Part shown: in pieces, positions 1-6,159 of the stretch
Position numbering within the stretch: the stretch's first letter is position 1
How the letters are laid out: every line of letters starts with the position of its first letter
Origin: Victivallales bacterium
Lineage (GTDB): Bacteria > Verrucomicrobiota > Lentisphaeria > Oligosphaerales > Oligosphaeraceae
Direction: 5' to 3'
DNA length: 7,147 bases
Assembly: GCA_017615955.1 (NCBI GenBank)
Contig: JAFZZD010000498.1
Span: forward strand, 1 to 7,147
Notes under the pieces: generated by a model
What the model saw: the letters and a program-made list of their open reading frames with translations, nothing else
Told to the model about the DNA's origin: nothing
Databases searched by the model: none
Program-made: the position numbers and the translations under genes

Positions 1-3
1 GCC

Positions 4-52
4 AATTACCTACCCTCTTGGAGAACATAGCCTTTTGAAATTACCTCTCTTG
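4..52 (+). repeat. Imperfect direct repeat AATTACCT..CTCTTG in leader of gene 1
   Basis: AATTACCT at 4-11 is followed by CTCTTG at 15-20. The same two blocks recur at 39-46 and 47-52 without the 3-base spacer, so the repeat period is about 35 bases. AATTACCT occurs again just before the second gene (2970-2977). A role as paired operator sites or as part of a dispersed element is inference. Confidence 0.5.
27..47 (+). promoter_or_regulatory. Shared upstream motif, copy 1
   Basis: ATAG, two extra C, then TTTTGAAATTACCTC. Without the CC this matches the right arm of the inverted repeat before the second gene (2961-2978, which lacks one A) and, on the opposite strand, its left arm (2890-2908). 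The motif ends 32 bases before the start codon at 80. It could be an operator for a common regulator, a promoter part (TTGAAA at 35-40 resembles a -35 box, but no -10 box is well spaced), or the end of another copy of the same palindromic element cut by the window edge. Confidence 0.45.
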
Positions 53-67
53 ATTATTTAGCCCTGC

Positions 68-72
68 AAGGA
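68..72 (+). promoter_or_regulatory. Ribosome binding site of gene 1
   Basis: AAGGA lies 7 bases before the ATG at 80, which is good Shine-Dalgarno spacing. It supports that start over later in-frame Met codons, and the protein from this start has an exportable N-terminus. Confidence 0.7.
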
Positions 73-79
73 CACAACA

Positions 80-2857
80 ATGAAATCTAGACAAACAGCA
101 ACTTACCTTGAAAACACGTTAAAAAACACTTATGCATTCACCCGTTGTCTAGCCCTGTTTGCGTTATGCCTGGCGACTCCAAGCGCATTTTCCGCTGAAA
201 ACAGCAAAGCAATGAAAAGCAATGAAACAGAGGCAATCTCCGTGGACGGCAAACTGGACGAGGCGGCATGGAAAAACGCCCAGAAATACAGCGGCTTCAC
301 TGTGCCAGAAGGCATGAGGCGCAGCGGCAACAGCGTTCCCAATGCAAACACCGAATTCCAGATTCTGCAGAAAGAGGACGCAATATACATCGGCGTAAAA
401 TGCTTTGAGACTGACATGAACAAACTGGCTTCCACGCCAGGAGGCGACCTCTGGGGCACCGATGCAATCGAGCTGTTCCTGGTGCCAGACGGCAGCACAC
501 AGGAATACTACCAGTTCCTGGTGACATTCACAAACTACACCTACGCCATGTACTATGCGGAAGGCGGCAACATACGCCCAGACCCATACGGCCCAATCTG
601 GAAGACCGCCATCCACGCGGGCAAGGATTTCTGGAGCGCGGAAATCGAACTGCCCCTTACCGCCTTCTACATGACCAGGCAGAACATCTGGAAAAGCGAA
701 TGGCGCGTGAACGTATGCCGCTGCAGAAGCGCCGTGCTCTCCGAGCGCTCGTCCTGGTCGCCATTGAAGCGAGCCTACAGGGAACTCCACAACTTCAAGA
801 CCATCAAGGGCTTTCCAATGCGAGCTGCGCAGGACTATGTGTACATCTCCAATGCAGAGGCGGATGTGACTGGGCAGGAGAAGGACCTTCCAAAAGGCAG
901 CCTGAAAGTCAAGGTGCAATTGGAAAAGGGCGGTGACTTCCTATTCTTCGGAAAGAACGTGAAATTAAAGGCTGGCCTCAACACGCTGACCACGCCGTAC
1001 CAGTTCGAGAAAACTGGCCGCAACCTGGTGCGCATTGATTTGAAGCGGACCTCCGATGGAAAGGACTTCGGGCGCATTTTCCCACTCATCGCCACATTCA
1101 CGCCAATCAAGGTGAACTTCACCCTTCCCGAGTACCGCCGCAACTTCTATCCTGGGCAGGACTACAGCAAGGTCGCAGGCACTGTCGTGCGTTCCGGCAA
1201 CGCGCCTGTCACGCTGACGCTTGAAGGCGCGGGATTGGCGAAGAAGACACTTACACTGAAAGACGACAAGCTCTCATTCGCATTCGACACATCCAAAATG
1301 CAGGAAGGCGAGGCATTCCTGACCGCCAGGTGCGGCGAATACGAAATCAAGGAGAAGATCCGCCGCCTAAAGCCCTACGACAAGCGCACTTCATGGATCT
1401 CTGGCGGCAACCTGATTGTGGACGGCAAGCCCGTCCTGCGCCGAAACATGTATTCCGAATACTACATGGGAGGCGAGGCATTCAAGGAAAAGTACGACAA
1501 GGACGACCTGTGCCAGACCAAGGACATTTTCTGGATTGGTGGCTGGGTGGAGCCATTGCGCCTGGTGAAGGGCATTGAGGCAAAGGAGGCCACAAGGGAC
1601 GTGTATCCCTGCAAGGAATACTGGGATGCTTTGGACAAGACCATTGAAAAGGCAAAGAAGGGCAATGGCATCTACTACTACATCTCCGATGAGCCAGAGT
1701 GCCGCAACATCTCCCCTGTCTATCTGAAGCACATCTACGACTACCTCTGCGAAAAGGACCCGTACCACGTGGTGCTCATGGGGTCGCGCGCCTGCAGTCG
1801 GTATCTGGATTGCGCGGACTGGTTCGAGACGCACCCATACATCAACGCCAGGGAGGAGAATGGCATACGCGCCTACGACCGAGAAATAAACACACTGGGC
1901 AACTACATTGATGAAATCTCCACATTGAACAGGCCAGACAAATGCATCGGCTCCATGCCCACCGCATTTGCATCACGCTCCCACGAGCGCATATCCCGCT
2001 ATCCCAACTTCACGGAGATGGTGTGCCACACCTGGGCGTTCATGATACGTGGATGCAAGACGCTGTTTCCCTACGCATACCATGACCTGGGCGACGTGCC
2101 TTCCGTATATGAGGGCATACGCTACATATTCACCTCTGCGGAGGCACTTCAGGACTTCATCCTCTTCGGCAAGCGCACCCTGCTCTTCCACAACTCCGAG
2201 GCTGGAGCCGCACTCTGGGAACTGTCAAACGGCGAGAAATTGTTCGCGGCTGTGAACTACTCCATGCAGCCAGTGACCGTCTCGCTGAAGGGCGTGAAGG
2301 GCAGCTTCGTTGAATTCTGCGGGGACAGGACATTCAGCAAGTTCGACAGCATGACGCTGGCGCCACAGGAGGTCATCATCGGCACCTCCAAGAAAATGGG
2401 CGAAAAGCTCAAGTCCTTCAAGGAAGTGGCAGCCGAAATCGACGACAAGGAGAAGGAGCGCTGCAGCACGGGCAACCTGCTGTTCGACCATGAGAACGAT
2501 GTGGAAATCGCCGCTTCACGTGAAACACCGCGCATTTCATACAAGATGTTTGATGGCACCAGGGACGTACTGGCATTCTACGATATGTGGAACAAGGAGA
2601 AGTTCTACGAGATTTCCTTCCCGAAGTACGAGTTCAAGCCAAAGTTCTCCAAGGTGCGCATCTACGGTCTCAACCTGGGCACGCCCACCATCAAGATACG
2701 CAAGCGCGGCAAGTGGGTGCAACTTGAGCCAAGCAATGTGGTCAAGGACAAGTACATGATCGGCTTCGACTACCCCGAATCATACGAGACGGTGAAGTTC
2801 CACATCGACTTCCACCAGCACAAGCTGGAACTCTATGAAATCGAGTTGCTGAAGTAA
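80..2857 (+). CDS. Secreted CBM9-like / TIM-barrel-like / discoidin-like glycan-active protein
   Basis: A 925-residue protein, probably exported, that binds and perhaps hydrolyses a polysaccharide. A long positive N-terminus and hydrophobic stretch (about residues 21-38) precede a likely signal peptidase site after AFSA (residue 39). Residues about 52-265 look like a family 9 carbohydrate-binding (DOMON-type) domain: VDGKLDEAAW near 55, then WGTDAIELFLVPDG near 115-128, with many aromatics. Residues about 270-432 look like one or two beta-sandwich modules. Residues about 440-700 start with NLIVDGKPVLRR and resemble a TIM-barrel hydrolase. YYYISDEPE at 532-540 fits a strand-4 acid/base position (Glu538 or Glu540). 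I found no convincing nucleophile Glu near the expected later strand, so catalysis is uncertain. About 705-770 looks like a small beta domain. About 790-925 resembles an F5/8 type C (CBM32-like) domain, ending in LELYEIELLK. The next gene starts 133 bases downstream on the same strand. Export and CBM9-like fold are fairly firm; hydrolase activity is inference. Confidence 0.85.
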   Translation: MKSRQTATYLENTLKNTYAFTRCLALFALCLATPSAFSAENSKAMKSNETEAISVDGKLDEAAWKNAQKYSGFTVPEGMRRSGNSVPNANTEFQILQKEDAIYIGVKCFETDMNKLASTPGGDLWGTDAIELFLVPDGSTQEYYQFLVTFTNYTYAMYYAEGGNIRPDPYGPIWKTAIHAGKDFWSAEIELPLTAFYMTRQNIWKSEWRVNVCRCRSAVLSERSSWSPLKRAYRELHNFKTIKGFPMRAAQDYVYISNAEADVTGQEKDLPKGSLKVKVQLEKGGDFLFFGKNVKLKAGLNTLTTPYQFEKTGRNLVRIDLKRTSDGKDFGRIFPLIATFTPIKVNFTLPEYRRNFYPGQDYSKVAGTVVRSGNAPVTLTLEGAGLAKKTLTLKDDKLSFAFDTSKMQEGEAFLTARCGEYEIKEKIRRLKPYDKRTSWISGGNLIVDGKPVLRRNMYSEYYMGGEAFKEKYDKDDLCQTKDIFWIGGWVEPLRLVKGIEAKEATRDVYPCKEYWDALDKTIEKAKKGNGIYYYISDEPECRNISPVYLKHIYDYLCEKDPYHVVLMGSRACSRYLDCADWFETHPYINAREENGIRAYDREINTLGNYIDEISTLNRPDKCIGSMPTAFASRSHERISRYPNFTEMVCHTWAFMIRGCKTLFPYAYHDLGDVPSVYEGIRYIFTSAEALQDFILFGKRTLLFHNSEAGAALWELSNGEKLFAAVNYSMQPVTVSLKGVKGSFVEFCGDRTFSKFDSMTLAPQEVIIGTSKKMGEKLKSFKEVAAEIDDKEKERCSTGNLLFDHENDVEIAASRETPRISYKMFDGTRDVLAFYDMWNKEKFYEISFPKYEFKPKFSKVRIYGLNLGTPTIKIRKRGKWVQLEPSNVVKDKYMIGFDYPESYETVKFHIDFHQHKLELYEIELLK

Positions 2858-2889
2858 AAGGGTACAATAATTGAATTACAATAATAATA

Positions 2890-2978
2890 GAGCTAATTTC
2901 AAAACTATCGCGCCAATCGGAGCCGCTGGCTTTAGCCAGTGGAAAAGGCTTGCAATGCCAATAGTTTTGAATTACCTC
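2890..2978. repeat. 89-nt palindromic element with long arms and central REP-like hairpin
   Basis: The left arm 2890-2908 (GAGCTAATTTCAAAACTAT) is the inverse complement of the right arm 2961-2978 (ATAGTTTTGAATTACCTC), apart from one bulged base and one C/C mismatch. Eleven of the pairs are contiguous (2898-2908 with 2961-2971). Inside is an 8-bp hairpin at 2923-2942: CCGCTGGC, loop TTTA, GCCAGTGG, with one G-T pair. GGC..GCC at 2947-2959 may add a short second stem. The right arm ends directly at the Shine-Dalgarno sequence of the next gene. It may be a dispersed REP/MITE-like element or a leader RNA structure. The hairpin style resembles REP palindromes handled by Y1 (RAYT, IS200-like) transposases, which is family resemblance only. 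Confidence 0.7.
2961..2978 (+). promoter_or_regulatory. Shared upstream motif, copy 2
   Basis: ATAGTTTTGAATTACCTC, matching the copy at 27-47 before gene 1 except for a two-base and a one-base gap. It is also the right arm of the 2890-2978 inverted repeat. It ends 12 bases before the ATG at 2991, against 32 bases for gene 1, so the spacing is not fixed. That argues against a core promoter and for an operator or a mobile-element end. Confidence 0.45.
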
Positions 2979-2985
2979 AAGGGAG
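2979..2985 (+). promoter_or_regulatory. Ribosome binding site of gene 2, deciding the start
   Basis: AAGGGAG lies 5 bases before the ATG at 2991. An in-frame TTG at 2871 would add 40 residues ahead of the signal peptide and would be translated through the palindromic element, so 2991 is the better start. The preceding CCTC (2975-2978) could pair weakly with part of this site. Confidence 0.8.
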
Positions 2986-2990
2986 ACAAA

Positions 2991-5900
2991 ATGAAAAATC
3001 TGACGTTGTTTATGTTGCTTCTTGTGGCAAGCGCATTTGCCCTGGAGGATGTTACCGGTCAATGGAAAAACCATACCTGGGAAGGATACAAGCCACTGCC
3101 AAATGTCATGACGCAGGATGGCGTAGTCAGCATAGAAAACGTCACATCCAAGAATGGCTTTGCCTTGATGTGCAAAAAGAATTTCGCCGCCAAGTCAGGC
3201 GACCGCGTGGTGTTGAACGCCACGGTGAAGGGCAAGGGCAATATTACTTTGCGCATCCAGTGCTATGCAAAGAATCCCACCACCGGAAAGGATTTCTGGA
3301 CAGGAGTTCCCAAAGTCAAGGACAAGATTGCGATTCCAACCGAATGGGAGAATGTTCAGCTTGCCGTTCCAGTCGTGGACATGCCCAAGGGCATGACCAG
3401 CAAAGTGGTAGTGACATTGCACCTTGACAAGGGAAATACCCTGCAACTCAAGGAAAGCGGCATCTCCATAGAGGAAGGCGACGTGTCAGGCAACATACCC
3501 TTCCCGAACAAGTTCACGGTATTCGAGATAGGCCATCCAGATGAGATGATAACTTTCCCCTTGGACAAGGTGCCAGCCGAACTATACGGCGTCAAGCCAA
3601 GCACCTTGACGCTGGACAACAACATTATCGCATTTCCTGCCTTCAAAGGCAAGTCCATACGGCGACAGAATGCAGTCCTCTATGCTACAATCAATGCACC
3701 TTCCGACACCGACTACGACATCGGCGCGGGCGCGGACTATTTCTTCGCATACTACATAAACGGCGAAAAGGTGCTGGACACATTGCAGGGCGGCGACAAT
3801 TCAGACACCCCGCACTTCACCACACACAGGGCAAAATTGAAGCTGAAGAAGGGGGACAACCTGCTGGTGATACATTTCCAGTCAGGCAAGGGCAAGAATC
3901 CCAGGATTTCCCTTGGTGGTGCACGTGACTTGAGGAATCTGTCACAAGTGCTTGAAATGGAGGAGACATTTGAGGAAGACGATTACGAGAAGGAAGGCAC
4001 ACGCCATGGCTCCCCAAAGATTGTACAAGGCATATTGACGGACGGCATCGAGACCAAGAGCGGGCAGGCGATCTATCCCAAGGGTGCGGAAATCGTTTCC
4101 GCCAAGGAGTATGCCCTGCCCTCCAAGGCGGGCGAAAAGTATTTTGCAATGGGGTTGCGCGTATGTCGTTTCCCCGAAATGGGCAGCATTGACTTCAGCA
4201 TGGGCAAGGACCTTGTCATGAAAATCACACGCCAGGAACTGTATGCCAAATACATCGACGTGGCGGTGCACTACAAAGGCAAGCAGCAGAAGAGCATAAG
4301 GATTCCCTTCGCCTCATTGCCCAATGACTTCCTCTTTGCGGTCAGCGCCACAGAGTATTATGTGAACGTATCCAGCTTGAATGACAGCCGCCTGCGCTCG
4401 TTCAATGGCAAGCTGAAACTGGACGGCATGGGTTCTTTCCCATGCAAAATACGTTTCAATACGGAAAACTCCCAAGTGGACGAATACAAGCTGGGCATGG
4501 CAAAAAGGAAAATCCGCACCAACAATGTGCCCATGAAGCTGGATCTTCTCCCCACATTCGACCCAGTCAAGGCCGGATGGAAGATGGTATGGCACGATGA
4601 ATTCGACGGAACGGAAGTGGATTGGAAGAACAACTGGATGAACACGCCTTGGTCACCGGATGCGCCAGCGACAGTGGCAAAGCGCAAATACGCCACCCTA
4701 AAGGACGGGATGCTCCACATCCGCTGCGAATGGAAGGACAAGAGGGAAGACGGCACATACATAGGCAACACCGTCGGAATGTACTCAAGACGCCATTTCG
4801 GCTACGGATACTATGAGGCAAGAGTGCGCTTCACCAAGCGCCCTGGATGGTGGGCCGCATTTTGGCTGTACAATGAAGGCAGGAACTGCCAGCTGGGCGG
4901 CGGCTTTGAAATCGACATTTTCGAGGACTATTCCACCAGAGGCGGAGAACCCATCATCGCCAGCAACCTCCACGTCCAGCGCGGCCCCAACCAGAACAGC
5001 TATGGTTCCCATTTCAGGCTGCCTGGAACTCTTGATGACTTCTATGTGATTGGCGTCAAGTGGACGCCATTCGAGGTTTCTACTTACGTCAACGGCAAGC
5101 TGATGAACGCCAAGTCCCAGCATACGCCACTTGACACTCTGACTTACGATGCGCTTAACCATGCATTCAGCACCTCAAAGCATCATCTTTGCGTAAGCGC
5201 CGCCGCCAAGACGTCTGGCGGACGCAGCAGAGAGCCTGGCATGGAGGAATACCTTGTGGACTACGTCAGGGCATACGAATATCCAATGGAGAAGTGCCCC
5301 AAGGTCAAGTGGACCCAAGTTCCCAAGACCTGTGTCAAGGACGGTGAGAAGATACGCTTCGCAGCCGAGGCGGAACGGGACGTGGAGGTGGCATACCTGT
5401 TTGACAATGGCTTCCTTGTGGACTACAAGACCGAAAAGCCATACGTGTTCGACTGGATCATGGACATGCCCCACTACAAGGACACACGCTGGTACAGCGC
5501 TGGCCGTTCAGGCCGCATTCCTGTTTTCGACTGCTATCCCCACATATTCCGCATCTGCGTACAGGACAAGGACGGCAACGTAGGCATGACGGACGCGTTC
5601 CCAGTGATAGTCGGTGTGCAGCCTGGCGAGCCGATCAAGGTGTTTGACATACCAGGCACAATAAAGGCCACATCCTTCAACAAGGGCGGGCAGAATGTGT
5701 GCAGCTACAAGCAGCACAAGGCAAGCACCATCGCGGTGGGCGCCGAAGTGCATAGCCGCAAGGAACTGCAATTGCGCGAGGCTGGCGAGTATGTGAGCTA
5801 CACCGTCGATGTGAAGAAGGCTGGCACCTACAAGGTGAAGATGACACGCTGGAACTATCGCCGCCAATGGGAGACCACCGCCATGCTTATTGCGGACGGC

Positions 5901-6047
5901 AAGTATGTAGGCAAGATTATTGGCCAGCCCAATACAGACGCAGCATACGGTGAAGTCGAATTGAAGGCAGGCAAGCAGAATCTGATTCTGGTCTCCGCAG
6001 GAACATACGGCATTCAGCCAGAGGACTTAATATTCGAGTTGAAGTGA
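2991..6047 (+). CDS. Secreted multi-module GH16 endo-glycanase with C-terminal CBM6-like domain
   Basis: A 1018-residue exported enzyme expected to cut internal beta-1,3 or beta-1,4 bonds of a glucan (laminarin, mixed-linkage) or a galactan. The signal peptide is MKNLTLFMLLLVASAFA, with likely cleavage after residue 17. Residues about 20-165 look like a jelly-roll carbohydrate-binding module. About 225-312 is a beta domain with FFAYYINGEKV, recalling PA14-type or accessory sandwich modules. About 320-500 is a further beta-rich region that I cannot name. The GH16 domain runs about 529-765, from WKMVWHDEFDG through GYYEARVRF and WWAAFWLYNEG to FEIDIFEDY. In EIDIFE, Glu640 is the expected nucleophile, Asp642 the assisting residue and Glu645 the acid/base, so the site is complete. 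About 766-875 is a beta linker module. About 880-1018 resembles CBM6 (GEYVSYTVDVKKAGTYKV near 932). The subfamily, and so the substrate, cannot be decided by eye. It is much longer than a bare GH16 enzyme (about 250-300 residues). Confidence 0.93.
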   Translation: MKNLTLFMLLLVASAFALEDVTGQWKNHTWEGYKPLPNVMTQDGVVSIENVTSKNGFALMCKKNFAAKSGDRVVLNATVKGKGNITLRIQCYAKNPTTGKDFWTGVPKVKDKIAIPTEWENVQLAVPVVDMPKGMTSKVVVTLHLDKGNTLQLKESGISIEEGDVSGNIPFPNKFTVFEIGHPDEMITFPLDKVPAELYGVKPSTLTLDNNIIAFPAFKGKSIRRQNAVLYATINAPSDTDYDIGAGADYFFAYYINGEKVLDTLQGGDNSDTPHFTTHRAKLKLKKGDNLLVIHFQSGKGKNPRISLGGARDLRNLSQVLEMEETFEEDDYEKEGTRHGSPKIVQGILTDGIETKSGQAIYPKGAEIVSAKEYALPSKAGEKYFAMGLRVCRFPEMGSIDFSMGKDLVMKITRQELYAKYIDVAVHYKGKQQKSIRIPFASLPNDFLFAVSATEYYVNVSSLNDSRLRSFNGKLKLDGMGSFPCKIRFNTENSQVDEYKLGMAKRKIRTNNVPMKLDLLPTFDPVKAGWKMVWHDEFDGTEVDWKNNWMNTPWSPDAPATVAKRKYATLKDGMLHIRCEWKDKREDGTYIGNTVGMYSRRHFGYGYYEARVRFTKRPGWWAAFWLYNEGRNCQLGGGFEIDIFEDYSTRGGEPIIASNLHVQRGPNQNSYGSHFRLPGTLDDFYVIGVKWTPFEVSTYVNGKLMNAKSQHTPLDTLTYDALNHAFSTSKHHLCVSAAAKTSGGRSREPGMEEYLVDYVRAYEYPMEKCPKVKWTQVPKTCVKDGEKIRFAAEAERDVEVAYLFDNGFLVDYKTEKPYVFDWIMDMPHYKDTRWYSAGRSGRIPVFDCYPHIFRICVQDKDGNVGMTDAFPVIVGVQPGEPIKVFDIPGTIKATSFNKGGQNVCSYKQHKASTIAVGAEVHSRKELQLREAGEYVSYTVDVKKAGTYKVKMTRWNYRRQWETTAMLIADGKYVGKIIGQPNTDAAYGEVELKAGKQNLILVSAGTYGIQPEDLIFELK

Positions 6048-6068
6048 TTTTAAGTGGACTGTGCTGTG

Positions 6069-6088
6069 CGCGGGCGTTTTCGCCCGCG
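6069..6088 (+). terminator. GC-rich hairpin, possible terminator of gene 2
   Basis: CGCGGGCG, loop TTTT, CGCCCGCG is a perfect 8-bp stem 21 bases after the gene 2 stop. Only TTT follows, so the U tract is weak for an intrinsic terminator. The same hairpin read on the minus strand would lie past the end of the convergent gene. Confidence 0.4.
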
Positions 6089-6107
6089 TTTGAAAGGCAC
6101 GGCTATA

Positions 6108-6127
6108 CCTGCGGCTTTCGCCGCAGG
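6108..6127. repeat. Second perfect hairpin of the intergenic element
   Basis: CCTGCGGC, loop TTTC, GCCGCAGG, with a perfect 8-bp stem and no T tract on either side. It has the same stem length and TTTN loop type as the hairpins at 6069-6088 and 2923-2942, which suggests a common origin or constraint. Confidence 0.6.
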
Positions 6128-6159
6128 CACCCGACAGACCACAGTCCACTCTTCTGGTC

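Larger units (their letters stand above)
6053..6150. repeat. 98-nt cloverleaf-like palindromic element in convergent intergenic region
   Basis: AGTGGACTGTG at 6053-6063 is the exact inverse complement of CACAGTCCACT at 6140-6150 (11 bp). CTGT at 6064-6067 can extend the stem with ACAG at 6134-6137, past a 2-base bulge. Enclosed are two perfect 8-bp hairpins: 6069-6088 (loop TTTT) and 6108-6127 (loop TTTC). The whole could fold as a three-way junction on either strand. It fills most of the 112-base gap between two convergent genes. It could be a bidirectional terminator, a dispersed REP-like repeat, or a structured RNA. There is no tRNA-like content. The architecture parallels the element at 2890-2978, but the arm sequences differ. 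Confidence 0.75.

Noticed and set aside
155..169. Lipoprotein lipobox around Cys30 of gene 1
   Set aside because: The residues before Cys30 are FAL, which does not fit the L-A/S-G/A-C consensus. A type I cleavage after AFSA fits better.
164..919. 251-codon open frame on the minus strand inside gene 1
   Set aside because: It is antisense to the CBM9-like domain, has no recognisable domain, and fits the codon bias of the real gene read backwards.
1391..1834. 147-codon minus-strand open frame inside gene 1
   Set aside because: It is a shadow of the barrel region, with no domain and no convincing ribosome binding site.
2923..2942. Hairpin as a terminator of gene 1
   Set aside because: AAAA rather than a T tract follows it on the + strand, and it sits in the leader of the next gene inside a larger palindrome.
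2871..2975. TTGAATTAC at 2871-2879 and 2967-2975 as a target-site duplication
   Set aside because: The second copy lies inside the right arm of the inverted repeat rather than outside it, so it does not flank the element.
2871..2990. N-terminal extension of gene 2 from TTG at 2871
   Set aside because: It would precede a good signal peptide and pass through the palindromic element. The ATG at 2991 has a strong, well-spaced AAGGGAG.
6053..6150. tRNA or tmRNA-like gene
   Set aside because: The fold is three-way, and there is no T-loop GTTCRA consensus, anticodon arm or CCA-type end.
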